Assembly: GCA_003008705.1 (NCBI GenBank)
Contig: PDUO01000008.1
Location: 558,001 to 622,000 of the forward strand
Length of the DNA stretch: 64,000 nt
From: Pezicula radicicola
Taxonomy: Eukaryota; Ascomycota; Leotiomycetes; Helotiales; Dermateaceae
Direction of reading: 5' to 3'
The position numbers and the translations under genes were made by a program. This document shows positions 35,794 to 48,461 of this stretch, in pieces. Every line of letters begins with the position of its first letter. Position 1 is the first letter of the stretch. The notes under the pieces were generated by a model. That model searched no databases, was not told the DNA's origin, and saw nothing but the letters and a program-made list of their open reading frames with translations.

Positions 35794-37641
35794 TCAAGTG
35801 AGCATCTCGTTCGTCTTAAACTTGCTTCTTGCTCTGATCTGTTGCCCCCATTTGTATAGTACGAATGGAATAGGGAGCATAGAGATGGAGATAAAACCGA
35901 GCAAGCTAGAGGCCCATCAAATACCGAGGTGTTGATATACTTCTATTATATCAGATAAATGTCTTACTTGGTATTGTAAACAAAGGGAATGTAGCTGCAA
36001 GGATATATCTTAGCCGCCCATTTTGCAGCTATAGCTGAAGCAGCGGTTAATGCTTGGTATGTATCAATCAGATAAAGGCAAACGGCGGTCTGGAAGATGT
36101 GAGAATAATTACAACCAGAGGAGCATTGACGAAAACTAACATAGATGCAGACATTTCCGAACCCATATGGTACCATTGCGAGAATTTGAAGTATCCAATG
36201 AATTTCTGCCTTCGCTGACCAGCCGAACCTGTTCACAATGTCAGTAACTGAATAGCGTATTAAGATAGAGATCTGTAATACCAAAATAGCCCAATTGGCA
36301 TCCCAACCGCGCCCACCATAGATGCTCATAGCCGATACTCCGGTGCTACTGCACCCGGTCGACCTTCTCGAATAGACAGTTGCCACTTTTTCTGATAGAT
36401 GATACTAAGACGACCATCATCGGTATGGACAAGGCACACCCAGCAGCAACTGCAAGAAACACAAGACCACTCATCCCGTTGTCGAAACCATAAACAACCC
36501 CAAAGACATATGGAACGCTTGCAAAAAATGGAAACAGCACTGCGAAGTTGGGGGCAACATATACACTCAGAAACATAACGATCGGTTCAGTGAGGAGCAT
36601 TTTTATGTGGCGAAGGAGGGTGATGAAGATGACCCTAAGAAGTAAGATCTTGGCTGGTGGTCTAGCCTTGTTTCCCACCTTCTTTCTTCTCTGGAGGATT
36701 ACTTTCAAGTACGTCTCAGAAAGAAACGGGACTCCAATATATGCTTCACCGAAAAACATCACAAGGACATATTGGGTCCAGTGCCAGCCTTTGCTTTCTG
36801 TTACAAACCCACCGATGATAGGCCCAATGGCTGATCCTATGCCAAGGTAAGACATTTTATAAGTGAAAACTTTTGCCTCTGACACTCACCAAGAAATGTT
36901 AGGTAAAGAAGTGAAGCCCTAGCAATTGCTCTATTTTGCGGATGGACAAGATCTGTGGGAGTGCCGGCAGAGACGGGGAAAGGCGCACCACCAAATAAGC
37001 CAGCGAACAAACGGAGGATGATAAGTCCTGTAATGTTTTGTGAGAAGGCTGCCCCGAGAGTGAACAACGTACTGAGAGGAAGAGCTATGCAGTAAGTTCC
37101 CAGTCGTCCAAGAGTCTCGGATATCGGTGCACTGATCATTGGACCGAAGGATAAACCAAGTACAAATGTTGTCAATGGAAGAGTTGCAACGGACTATGAC
37201 ACATGAAAATCTTTCATAACATCTGGGATACCTGGAGCATACAGGGAGATTCCCAAAGATCTGCCAATTTCCATGAGTCAGCGTAGTACATCCAGTAATG
37301 ATATATTCATCTTAAGCTTACCCGACGAGACACAATAATGATGGAACAGCCATGTTATAGATCTTCTTCCCTAAGGGCTAGTTCAGGGGAAGAGAAATGT
37401 CTAATGCTTTCTCTTCTACTGCTCTTGAACTGCGATTTTGTGCCGTCACATGTTCATTCAATTCCTCGCCGTCGACTGAGACTGACTTTTCGAGTTCATC
37501 ATAGGCCACGACATCATGGGCATGCGAAACATTCCCTTGAGAGACTTGAGAAGCTATAGTTTATATTAGTATAGGGAAACAATTCTTGAAATCAGTCTGA
37601 GCAATAGTATCTTGGGAAAGTGTGGAAGAATCCTCGGACAT
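35794..37641 (-). pseudogene. Decayed MFS drug-transporter gene
   Basis: The start MSEDSSTLSQDT is at 37641 and the end is the TGA at 35794-35796. MFS landmarks are easily read: SISLYAPGIPDVMKDF-like, TTFVLGLSFGPMISAPISE, FPVSAGTPTDLV, GSAIGPIIGGFVTESKGWHW and YLIDTYQALTAA, ending in WASSLLGF and KWGQQIRARSKF. This is the order of fungal DHA1-type exporters. It is interrupted by TAG at 37378-37380 (a Trp position), TAG at 37194-37196 and TGA at 35917-35919, with frame changes around 36.1-36.4 kb. Stops fit C-to-T change at CpA or CpG. It cannot encode a working protein as written. Confidence 0.8.
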
Positions 37642-39699
37642 TTTATATCTCCAAGGTGCTGGCTATATAGGTGCTTCGTTAATTAGACAAGAAATATATC
37701 GCTATGTTGACTTTGCTATCTTACGGTGCACAGGATATGTAAGCGTCCTTGGGATTGTCGTTGGCTTCTGAGGTAGCATCTCCTATAGGACTTGGTGGCA
37801 GCAACCTAAAAGATGCCATTTTTGCTAAGATGCACCCCCTAGATCCGACTAGTCCCCGAAGCCAAAACTGTTCTTCTGTAGCACTGCGGTAAAGATATCT
37901 AGGCTCATACGACATATAAGCTACGATTAGGTAAACGAAAGCAGAGCATAGTACAACACTGTTAGCGTTATCATTATTCCTCCATCCGCAAAATTAGCTA
38001 TCTATTTCTGTAGGAGCTAATTCTCGAGGGCCCAACATATAGCATATAAATAGCAGTCCTCGTATTCTACTTAGTTGATCGCCCTATGCGGGATGCAGTT
38101 CACTGCTGTAGAAAGTCTACTTTCTGGTATTTTGATCTACTTGTTTCCACCATCCTTCAGGCTTGCGAATTGATTGATCATTCTAGTAAACGGATTTCTA
38201 CCAACTTAAACTACTCACGTCGCACTATGCTGCTGTTCAGGTTACTACTACTTGGCAAAGGAAAGAACAAAGATCTACAACTGGTGCATCTTGCTCTGCT
38301 GCTTACGTTAGTTTCAGTGGGGCCTGTGACAAGGACTCTCATTTGAAACAGGAGAATTTTATTTCTTAGGGCTGGTTACCCTATACTAGTGGTGCTATAT
38401 GTCTGGCTGAATGTGAGTGAAGGATGCTAGATAGGAACGAGAACCATTATTCTGGAGGCCAGGGGTACGCAGCTACCTCAGAAATCACTAGTCCTCACAT
38501 AAGTGAAGAACATCACATACTGATAAGCCTGCATACCAGTAGATACAGTCGACTGAGTTTTGTTAAAAATAGGCTTGCGAGCTCGCTTAGGCGTGCTCAG
38601 CCTTAATTGTATAGTCATAAACAACACTTCAAAAGTTTGTGGCAAATAAGAGATAACTAGAAAACCTCCGTATACTAGAGGACTTTATTCAATTGCTAAC
38701 TCTAATATTTTTTATTCTATAGATCAATTATAGGTTGTTAAGGTTCATTATTACTTATAGCGCTAAGGATGGATTTTCCCCCAGCTTTTTGTCTTCTTAA
38801 TACCTTACCGAGTCGAGGCTATCCTAAGTTATCATGCTGACATAGTGCTGTATCTTGAATTCCGACTTAATATTCAGATTTCTGTACCTCATGTCTGTTC
38901 TAGGTAGGTGGCTATTGTACATACGCGCTTAATCTTTAAATAGAAACCTAAAAAAATCAAGAAATATCCTATAGATAAGAGCAGGTAAGAGAGTTGGAAG
39001 TTTGTTTTTATTAACATCAACTTCCCGCTCTTTTTATCTTTAAAATTGATCGATTTCTGCAAGTTTCACCTATACGCATCGAGCATGCAGGGTGGTGACT
39101 AAGAATGGTGTGGTGTAGGTGCCCTCGCTTTAAGCGAATGTATACCTTAAACCTCTGACAATTATTCTGAATTCTGACATCGTATTCTAATGATAACCTT
39201 TCTAACACTACACACCATAGTTCAGCCAGAAAAATCAGTGGCCGTAAAGTCCCTGTAAGAGGTAGCATATCGGCGTGATTTCGACTAATACCATAGAATT
39301 ATGTCCACCGATCAACATTCTGTGGCTTGTAAAATACGCCAGTTATCAAGGTTCTAATAGTTAACAAAATTGAATTGGTCAAGTAGCAACTTCAATATTT
39401 GTTCTTTTCCCGCCTGTATTGAAAGTCCATCCTATTCGCCTCCATATTTTCCTCAAACGAAAGAGCAAGGCTATTTTCCGTTTCCTGCTGCTATATACTA
39501 TAATCCGAGCATCATCTGTAATATGTCCATCCATTTCAGAGTTCAGAAGCAGTGGAGCTGAATACAATATTTAGATTAACAACTTCTTGCTTTGCCAGAA
39601 TGAATTCCACTTCCTTTGTGTCTACGGACGCCACGGCCTGCAATTATTCCTTGGTATCTTCCTTCCAAGCTTCGCATCTCCTATCAGAAAGGGGGATCC
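37642..39699. other. Gene-poor spacer between two decayed genes
   Basis: About 2 kb between the MFS and P450 relics. Short open frames (37721-37915 minus, 38086-38346 plus, 39017-39268 minus) have no recognisable domains. It may hold further unreadable gene remains. Confidence 0.4.
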
Positions 39700-41378
39700 T
39701 TTTTATTGCTTTCACCGACTTTGTCTTCACTACAATCCTCCGGGCTCGCTGAAACTCTGGCTTTCCCATTGTCGGTAGCTATTCTAATCTACATGCTGCA
39801 ATTAAGGAAGGATCTAAGAAAGTATGTATAATCCAGTGACTGGCTTTGCCAGAGTACTGATACAATCTGTCTGCTCAGAACCCAAATAAAGCATTCGCTC
39901 TTCCTACATCACTACCTCTGATTATTTTGCCATATTCGACAATAGGGGAGATCAAAAATCTTCCAGAAACCAAGATTTCTGCGGTCAGAGAGCTCTTCCG
40001 CCGAGCTGGTGGCCATTATTGCAAAGCAGGGACCAACACGATAGTAGGTCTGCAAGCCATTCGGATTGATTTGGCTCGTGATATGGCCAATGTAGTCATT
40101 TCTCTCTAGGATGAATGCAAGTACGCCTTCGCTAATTCCATTGGTCTATGCCAAGACTGGACATTAGTTCCTATGAATTTGGTATCCGAACGTATTGTTG
40201 CTTTGGTCAGTGGAAAGATATTTGTAGGGATGCCATTGAGCAGAGATGAATGATGGGTCCAATTCACTATTGACTGGACCTCGGACATAATGGTCATGGT
40301 TCATACTCTTACTTGGCGTCCAACCTTGGTGAAAGGCTTGGTTACAACATATTTACCCGTAGCTAAAAGAACCTTAAAGCATCGCGCGTTTGCAAAGTTT
40401 CTTCTAGGCTTTATGTTAGAGGCCAGACTGTAGTCAAAAAAAGCTAGAACGCATTTGAAAGTTGATAATAATGAGGGAAATGCGACGCTTGTGGATTGGA
40501 TTTTGAAGTATATTGATGACGGTCTCTCTACCGTGGAAGGCTTTGTGAGACAGCAGTTAGCTCTGCTCTGGGCAGCAAACTTTACTACAGCACAATTTTT
40601 AGCATAAGTTATATTCGACTTGACAGCTCATCCTGACTGTCAACAGGTAGTTAGAGAGGAGGTGGATGAAATGCTGAGGGAGAATAGAGGCTAAATATCG
40701 AAGCGAGATCTATCAAAGTTAATAAAGTTGGACAGATTCATAAAAGAAAGTTAAAGAGTCAATATAGGAACAGCTGGTCAGTGGCACTTGTGCTTGAATC
40801 GCTTACATGACTGACTTGCAAGTCCTTCTATGCGTGCTGTCTAGGAAAATTGTCTAATAGGTACTAATAGTGACTATGATGCGTCTTACAACGGCCCCTT
40901 TGTCCCTATCAACCGGCCAAATTATTCCATCTGGAACTCCCGTTGGAGTTTATAGCTCAGTTGACAGTAATTCAATTCTGGATTCTACTCCAATACAAGT
41001 ATTTAATGGCATGCGCTTCTATAAAAGACGACAAAAGTCAAGCCAGGAGAACTTGCACCAATTCCTTAGCACCGGTCCCAAAGAAAGCCTACATTTTGGT
41101 TACGGTAATCATACTTGCCCGGTGAGTACAGACCGACTATTCTGGAATCTGTGAGATGGTCATTTGGAGAGGGACACAAGGCTGATCCAAAATAGGGTCG
41201 ATTCTCTGCAAATGTTGAGCTGAAGATTGTGTTAGCATATCTCCTTCATTACTATGAGTTTAGACTCAAAGATGGTGAGAGGAGGTCAGAGAACCTATGC
41301 ATTGAGACTTGGATTGCGCCAAATCCAACCGCTGGGGTGCCATTTAGAGCTAGAAAAAATCACAAATTTTGGATCTGA
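39700..41378 (+). pseudogene. Decayed cytochrome P450
   Basis: P450 features follow one another on the plus strand: an N-terminal anchor (ETLAFPLSVAILIYMLQL), FLLGFMLEARL, the oxygen-helix region, VREEVDEMLRENRG, a KES*RVN relic of the ExxR motif, and TTAPLSLSTGQIIPSGT. RFYKRRQ and GPKESLHFGYGNHTCP then follow. An intron (GTGAGT...AAAATAG) restores the heme loop FGYGNHTCPGRF. The end (YEFRLKDGERRSENL...) closes at TGA 41376-41378. Stops interrupt the frame at 40107-40109 and several later places (for example ES*R and LA*VIFDL). Most sit where CAA/CAG would give Gln, fitting CpA-to-TpA mutation. The class resembles fungal secondary-metabolism P450s. It is not functional. Confidence 0.85.
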
Positions 41379-42209
41379 CTGGGACGTGAAAATAGAGAAT
41401 CAAACTAAATAGGAGGATATCGGGAATTCCTACTGAATTCTGAAGCAGCATCTACCCTAAAATGACTTCTAATTTAGTATGGACTTCTCCTGTCAATTAA
41501 GCAGTATTGGACTTTTATCTTACTACCCTTTACTTCGTTAAAAATTACCTCTTGTTCTACACGTATTTTTCGATTAAATTTACATTAGTCAAATGTACAA
41601 TTGAACCAGTTCGCCTGGGGCGGGACCGGGAGTGTAGATAATTCGAGCTTGGTATGTAAGAGAAGTATAATCTGAATGGAGGAAATTTATTATAAATAGA
41701 CCCTGCAACGCTTTGTTAAGTAAGGCTAAGTTTGATAGCATTTTAGCGAAGTAATAAGTAGCTTATTGAGCTAAGGCATACATTTAAAAATTCCCGAAAA
41801 GTCTCACGGGATAGTTGACTGAATTCTAGGAGTTTGGCCCCCTGTGGCCATTATAATCCTCCATATAAAGTTCCTTAGTGCGGAGATCATGAGAAATCTA
41901 GCAGTCTAGCTTCACCGGACCACATTCTAATTTAGACTGACTTAAAAATTTATGCAAGTATAAGAATACAGACAGTTCTTCAATTTCTTTTCGCATATTA
42001 CTGAAATCACATTCTTCTATCTCTTCTATCCTCCACTCTCATTATCATCATCCTCACTTCAAGAATTTCATTTTCATCGCTCTTGGTACGTACGTCGACA
42101 TTTCTGCTTTCTTACCTGAGGCATTGCTCAAAACGACCTTTGTTCAGCCTACAGAAGTGGAGATCAGAGCTGACGCTAAAGAGGAAGAAAAAGCTTAGTC
42201 AATCTTACG
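41379..42209. other. Intergenic, no gene seen
   Basis: 831 bp between the P450 relic and the 42.2 kb gene. A CT-rich stretch (about 42000-42060) just upstream of that gene is typical of fungal promoters. Confidence 0.45.
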
Positions 42210-42890
42210 ATGGCTAACCCAAAGACTGCCGCTCTTGAATTTGAGGAATTCTCATACGTCGATGATCAAGAGATATTTCGTCGTATAGATAGCCGCTGTC
42301 TCGATATATTGATGGAATACCTCGATGAGCACTACCAAGCTGAGTTCATCGATGAAACACTGCCATATCTGATTGTGTGGTGCAAGGACCAAGTGCCGCC
42401 ACCCTCTGAGCGGCCTTCCATGATTGCAGGCCTTTTCGCCGTTTGGCTTGTGGCCGGTAAAGACAAGTATCCATGGGTGAGAATTTGGCTGCCCTCTCTT
42501 GAAGAGTCGTAGAAATCTCTAAACTAACTTTCCCTATAGGATATGGTCCAACCTGGAGACATCGGCCGCGATCGGAACAAGCAATGGATAGTGCTGGAGC
42601 AGGACCTGCTGGACGATCTTAAGATTTTTGTTATCCCGAAAGTTGAAACAATCTCGACTATCATGAATCAGCATTTCCCAGATGCTCTAGGGATATCTTA
42701 TATCAACTATCGACTAATCGTAGAATTGGAAAAAACTACCAATGAGGAACATCAGAAGCGTTTGGAAACTTTACCCCGTATGATTTTAAATACAGAGGTG
42801 GCCCTCAGATACTACAATGGACCAATCCATGTGGAATATGATTGCTTAAGGCAACATTATGGAGGAGCTTCAGGATCTTTGTCGCGCTAA
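42210..42890 (+). CDS. Small fungal protein of unknown function
   Basis: Exons 42210-42476 and 42540-42890 join in phase 0 (63 nt GT-AG intron) to 205 residues. The protein is soluble and acidic. Blocks such as CLDILMEYLDEHYQAEF, ERPSMIAGLFAVWLVAG, FPDALGISY and VALRYYNGPIHVEY are those I associate with an ascomycete-specific family without known function. No catalytic motif is visible. The sequence is intact amid decayed neighbours. Confidence 0.65.
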
Positions 42891-43375
42891 GAACTTTGAG
42901 ATGACGCCGAGGGTGTCGGGTCCTAATACGTGTACGATTCCAAAGTTGATATTTGAACAATGCCACGGGAGTTCTGCTAGTATTTAATAAAGTAGTAATA
43001 AAGAGACCTGACAACAGTTCCCACATCTCTAGAAACTAGAACTCACTTAATTTGAGATATGAGGAACTAACTCACGTCTGGATGCCCAACATGGCGGTGA
43101 GCCCGAAGCGCTACGACATGTGTCAAATATCAAATTTAAAATTGTACACGTATCAGGTCCCAGGATGTCTATGCTGAATTCCTCTATCTAAAGTACTCTT
43201 CAAAACTATACATCTCTAAAAACTGCTACTTCCAGCTGAACCTATACAGTGATATTGGAAGATGATTCTCCCTGATCACTTTTTGCGACCACATTTGAGC
43301 CAGCTTTGCCTTTCTGCTGATGGCCATATAGTTAAACAATTACGAACAACTCAATATATAGAATCAAGCTTTAAT
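42891..43375. other. Intergenic between converging genes
   Basis: 485 bp containing the two 3' flanks. No gene or RNA is seen. Confidence 0.45.
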
Positions 43376-44969
43376 TCATTGAAAGAACTCTCCGGTAAAG
43401 AACCGTTTCAGAGTCTTTACAAAAACTAGAGCCCAGACCAAGGTCACAGTGAAGGCAAGAAACTTAATAGTTGTAAGTTTCAATCCAATTTAGAAGGCCG
43501 AAATACTTACGGAGCCAAAAACGTTGAAGAATATCGAATTAAATTCTTTCCCAAGTGCGATGGTTGCAGTAGCAAGGACTCCTACTTTACGTCAACACGA
43601 TTCTTGTGATTAGAGAGAGAGAGAGAGAGAGAGCATACCTATGGGAAAAGTAAAGGCCCACCAGCCCATGCTAAATGGGAATCTACCCAGGCTTATAGAT
43701 GAGATTGCCCATATAAACCAGACCATGGCGAAAGCCCAGAGAATGAGCGCCGTGAGGATACCGCCCGCATACCATACGTCGCCGGTGGCTTGGCCGCCAA
43801 GAAAGCCTGTCTACGAATATTCAGTTAAGGGAGTATTTCGAGAATGTTCAAAACGAACCCTTGGAAAGACTATCCTCGATACCCTACCCAGTTGTATAAA
43901 CCTGCGTACGAAGATTGGATCATTATCTAATCTTACGTAGTTGGAAGATTAATACATACCCTAAAGAAGTCTGGGCACTCAGCCCCAAGGGTAAGAATGT
44001 ACTTGGAATTGCCGCTCTTGGGGGTAGTTTGTGCAAAACCAATCTTGAGAAGTAGACAACAGCAACCATGAGGCCTGTTGGAAAGCTCAGGCCGATGAGC
44101 ACGTAACAAGCTAGAATCGTGGTAATGGCACGGTTATCATCTTGCAAGATCTCGGCTACATTGGCTCCTGCCGCTGCACTGACGATTCCAGGGACGATAG
44201 GCAGAACCCAGGCCGCTGTTACACCTTTAAGCTCTGCTGGGTGTTTGTACATGCTTTGAACACTTTAGCAAGATCCAAGATCGGAGGATAAATACGTACA
44301 TGAGGAATGAAATAAGTACGATGCTTCCAGCACTAAGTACCGCATCGATCCACCATATAACCCAAAGAGCCGTAACATACGTCTTTCCGGTCCTAGGTAT
44401 GATAATGAATACCGATAGGTTGATGAGTGTAGCGAGACCCATTGGGAAGGTTCCAATGAATAGAGAATGCACCGGGTTGTAGAGCATCTCCTTGAACTTG
44501 GCTGGCCAAATCATATAACGCAGGAGAGAAATTGCAGTGAAGAACATAAAAATAAATGCGTTAAGGCCAAAGAGAATGATGACAATTGTGTTAAGGCCGG
44601 GAAATTGAAAGAATTGGTTATGAAGGATGATAGGCACGATGCCAGTGCCCATTGTTACTGGAAACCATCTATGAAGTATTAGCTTCCCTGCAACTGAATT
44701 CCCTGGTCTTCATTTTTAATTTAACAAACCCTCCAGTAGAGCACTTACATTGGCAAGAAATTCGCCACAAGCAGATACCAATATCCAGCACGCAGGGATG
44801 GTTCCTCTTCTGCAATGATCTTTTTGTCTGGAAAGTAATCATCGGGGCTAGGTCGCTCGTAATCGGGATAGTAGCCCCATCCCGAGGTTCTATGATTGAA
44901 AGTTGGCTTGCCAAAACGTGGACGTGGACTACGTATCCCCAAGTCCAGAGGCCCTGAAATCTGTATCAT
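43376..44969 (-). CDS. TDT-family anion exporter (SSU1 sulfite pump / Mae1-like)
   Basis: Seven exons (44969-44749, 44668-44300, 44253-43960, 43901-43859, 43810-43639, 43581-43511, 43462-43376) join in frame to 418 residues. That is a typical length for the ten-helix tellurite-resistance/dicarboxylate (TDT) family. Diagnostic blocks are TMGTGIVPIILHN in helix 1, HSLFIGTFPMGLAT, ALWVIWWIDAVLS, TAAWVLPIVPGIVSAAAG and FPFSMGWWAFTFPIGV, a near-perfect fit to fungal sulfite efflux pumps (SSU1). It should move sulfite or a related anion out across the plasma membrane; malate transport is the alternative. A (GA)n tract at 43612-43633 lies inside the intron 43582-43638, beside its donor. The donor of intron 43811-43858 is the weak GTTCGT. 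The N-terminal start is the first in-frame ATG, and an upstream exon is not excluded. Confidence 0.85.
43612..43633. repeat. (GA)n microsatellite in an intron
   Basis: About eleven GA units. On the coding (minus) strand it is a CT tract immediately after the 5' splice site of the SSU1-like gene. Confidence 0.9.
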
Positions 44970-46455
44970 CGAAAGTGGATGTTCCTCGGAAGCACCGATA
45001 TCTCATATTTTTGCATGAAATGGCTTTAAACGCAAAAAATTTACAGAGGTGTTCAGCGCCATCGAAGAAGAATATTAGAATTTTGCAAGACGAAGAGAAG
45101 CAGGAAAAGATAAGCAAATCAATTCCATATCGAATGATGACGACGACATCGCCTCCATTGTCAAGCCAAGAAGACCTTCCAAGCCCCTTCGCGGGTCTCG
45201 ACACAATTTAGAGGCAGAATGCGAAGTAACTGTGAAGTAGATTCCATCTGCTTCACGAATAGCTTCAAGGAGCAGCTAGCACCTTGGCGAGGCCAAGATC
45301 TCGCTTACCCCCAAAAGGCTCTGCACGTAGCTCGTTGCGATCTGTGCCACGTTACAGACGTCGCTTAATTCCCTGCTCGTTTTAAGCCATTCCCTTTGCC
45401 TTTGTAAACATGGAGACTGGTCTCCAGTTTGAAGATCTCGAGTTTGACAGAAGTTCTACTTCAGACACGGAAATAATTCGGTTGTAGAAAAACTGGAGCT
45501 TCGCGGCTACTTGCATCATAGACACCAACTACCCTTCCTTACATGCCACGTTGTAAGGTGCGATCACCACCTACAGTCTTTTATCCCCCTTCCATTGGAT
45601 CCATCAATACGTGCCCAATTCTCCTCTACTTTAAAAAATCCTACAACAAAATGCAAGAAGTTATGTAGAGCTACAAATAATGGAAAGAGTAAATCTCACT
45701 TCAAGAACGGCTACATATAGGAATTTATTTATAGAAACTAAATCCTGCATTTAACTAACATGGTCCCGACGAACTAACAGATTGCCTTGCTGGAGTAGGC
45801 GGTTACATGACTAAGAACAGTGTGCACATAACAAAAACCGTGCTAGCACTGTGTCGGCTACTTTATTCAGGCTATAGGTACTAATAGGCTTTAAGCTCTA
45901 TAAATTCTTTTTCTGCTTTTGTTATAACTTTATTCTCGGTATGCCTGAGGGATTTGAAAAAATATTCAAATCATTCCCGATCAGTCTGCGAGCAAAATAT
46001 AGTGGATGCTAATCTCTGAGTAGCTGCTAGCTTTTCTCGAGCGATTTGGAGAAGGAGGAAGAGGAGATACCGGTCTGGTTTCATGAAGTAAGACTTTGAT
46101 ATGTGATATAGCCGTTAAAATCCGCATGAAACAGAACACGTGCAATATATTTAATAGTTTTGTATCCTTAACGGTGGGCATGCATCTATTCGTCTGGTCC
46201 GAGTCTAATAATGCGGATGTTATCTATTCCGCCCCCATCATAAGTTGTTATCGTGTGAAATACTAGTTAAAGAGTGGAATGTTGTGCGATGGTTTCCTTA
46301 CACGGGAGATCGAGCCGATCGAAATGAAGTCTCCCAGTCTCCCTCATAAACTCAGTTCAGAGCTCACGATATAGTCCTAATTCCTTTGTGCTATACTCGA
46401 AACCTTCGGTTCTAAGCGACGTGCAACACTTCATTTGCTGAAGCCGACTATCGCT
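44970..46455. other. Intergenic, no gene seen
   Basis: Nearly 1.5 kb between the start of the leftward exporter and the start of the rightward deacetylase; it contains both promoters. No convincing coding sequence is present on either strand. Confidence 0.45.
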
Positions 46456-47469
46456 ATGATCAAACGAGTTCTTGTGGGGTATGGGATTGATGTGGATGCT
46501 GTCAGCGGCTGGCAAGTAGACCTTTGATTCTCAGCCTTCCTATCTGAAGATCTGATAATGACGGCTTGGTGTAGGATAAATACGAGAAATGGAAGTGCTG
46601 CAAATCCCACAGACGTCTCTTGTGGTGTCTTCGGTGCAACGGTTGACATTGGCCGCTTACTAAAACTTTGGAACAAGTACGGAATCAAGACAACTTGGTT
46701 CGTGCCTGCCCATTCGATCGAGTCCTTTCCGGCACAGCTGGCCAAAGTTCGAGATGCGGGCCACGAGATGTAAGATACGGGACTCAATTTGGTAATATCG
46801 AAATAATCTGAAGCGTATTGACAAGTGTCCAGTGGATTCCATGGATATACGCATGAATTTGTTGGATCTTTGAATATAGAGCAGCAGAGAGATATCTTGG
46901 TGAAACCTATCGATGTTGTGTCTAGATTCATTCGTAAAATGCCGAAGGAGTGGACGGCACCTGCATGGGATACTTCGAAGGAAACAATAATGCTGCTCGA
47001 AGAGCACGGTATCGTGAGTTGATTCAGTTTGCCTATGTCGATAGTTAAGCTGCTAATTATGTGCTTTTAGGAGTATGATCACTCTTTCATGTATCACGAT
47101 TTACAACTTTACTACGCCCCCGACGGAAGCGAAACCTGGACTGAGACAGATATCTCACTCTCAGCATCGTCGTGGATGTCACCAATGACCAAGCTAAAAT
47201 CAAGCAAAGTCGTCGAGGTACCTTCAAATTGGCATCTAGATGATTGGCCACCGTTCCAATTAGGCTTAAAACAACCTAGTACACATGGTTACATTGATAT
47301 TTGGATCATTGAGAGGTTGTGGAAAGAGCAGTTTGATTATTTATATAGAGAGAATGAGACGTTTGTATTTCCCATGTCGATTCATCCGCAGGTCAGTGGA
47401 AAACCACAGGTCATACTGATGCATGAGAGGATTATTGAGTATATCAATGGACATGAAAGAGTTGAATAG
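46456..47469 (+). CDS. Polysaccharide deacetylase (PuuE/HpPgdA-like), C-terminally shortened
   Basis: Exons 46456-46511, 46575-46769, 46833-47013 and 47071-47469 join in frame to 276 residues. This is a NodB-fold deacetylase of the single-domain fungal type: RVLVGYGIDVDAVSGW (metal Asp), GATVDIGRLLKLW, TWFVPAHSIESF, IGFHGYTHEF (His-x-x-x-His metal pair), WTAPAWDTS, PSNWHLDDWPPF and FVFPMSIHPQVSGKP. All expected catalytic blocks are present. The first intron (46512-46574) begins GC (TG/GCAAGTAG). The stop TAG at 47467-47469 stands where a Trp (TGG) is expected. The same frame continues for 17 codons (DTIEQMVKEFKEGKIGG) to TAA at 47521-47523, so the protein has lost its terminal helix. It may still fold. 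Confidence 0.8.
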
Positions 47470-47803
47470 GATACCATAGAGCAGATGGTTAAAGAGTTTA
47501 AGGAAGGCAAGATTGGTGGCTAATAGCAAAACTTAGCGTTAAGACCATGCAAAGCTAGTGCGCGTCACTTAGGGGATTTGGTAGGACAGTTATAAGGACC
47601 TGCACAGACGACTGATCGATGCAGGAATCCTGCTGTTAGGAATGAGATTTCAGATGGTTTTAGAAGGAGGAGACTCAAAAAATGTTCAGAATTAAAGGTG
47701 TTCAATAATAGTGTAACTAGTTATTAAAACTGGTTCGCTTTGTCTAACTGCAGTGATTTTTATAACAAACAACCTGTATATTGAACTAATTTTAGAGAGA
47801 TGA

Positions 47804-48013
47804 AACATTAAGTACAAATTTCTACTTCCTAGAGATAGCGACCTTACAATTATCAAGGAAGAAGAATTGAAGAAGTACGAGTATTACGCTAATTTCAGTA
47901 CAAATTCCCACTTTAATTTTGGAGGCCAATTTGCTGGCGATGGACACAACTACTCCTTAGTTGAAGTGTGCGCAGATGGAGTATCTCTTCCAGAATCCAA
48001 GCGCAAGATCTAA
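47804..48013 (+). pseudogene. Possible relic of a protein C-terminus
   Basis: An open frame of 69 codons with protein-like composition (KFLLPRDSDLTIIKEEELKK, then GGQFAGDGHNYSLVEVCADG) ends at TAA 48011-48013. It lacks a start codon and is preceded by TGA. It could be a last exon or a fragment. No family is recognised. Confidence 0.3.
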
Positions 48014-48461
48014 TCGCTGGCCAAGGATGATGAATCAAGGTTGCTATCTGCAAAACCCATCCGCGCTGCTGCTACCAGCTTGTAAATTCCATACAAGACA
48101 AACCCCAATATTATGCTTAGAACAACTACAGTAGTTATGGCGGCCTTGATGCTAGGGCAACAGGCCTTATCCAGACCAAAGTCAGTGGAACCACAGCTGT
48201 AGCTATTAAGCAAGTCCATAATGCAATTTCAAATAACGTAGGATTTGTGGAAGAACATTCCCTTATGCGCTGCTTCAAATCTTGTGGACTGATGGTTTTG
48301 AGCACCTTCTTCGGATTGATTCTCAACCTCGGAAGAATACCAACAAGAACTATAATTGAGACGAGTACAATAACCGTAATAATAGCTTGAATGCCGCGAT
48401 CGACATTTCGAGTCCAAAATATAGCAATTGGGCCAACGGCGATAATTGGAATTATCAACAT
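48010..48461 (-). pseudogene. Hypothetical membrane-protein relic in two overlapping frames
   Basis: Two overlapping minus-strand frames (48461-48135 and 48219-48010) each encode hydrophobic helices (AIITVIVLVSIIVLVGILP and AITTVVVLSIILGFVLYG). A frameshift or unseen intron could join them into one small membrane protein. It lies just past the CorA-like relic. No family is recognised. Confidence 0.3.

Noticed and set aside
39552..39699. Placing the P450 start codon in 39552-39616
   Set aside because: Several short frames start here but none joins cleanly to the anchor segment; the true start is not recoverable from the decayed sequence.
44903..45211. 102-codon plus-strand frame antisense to the start of the SSU1-like gene
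   Set aside because: Overlaps the conserved exon on the other strand and has no domain.
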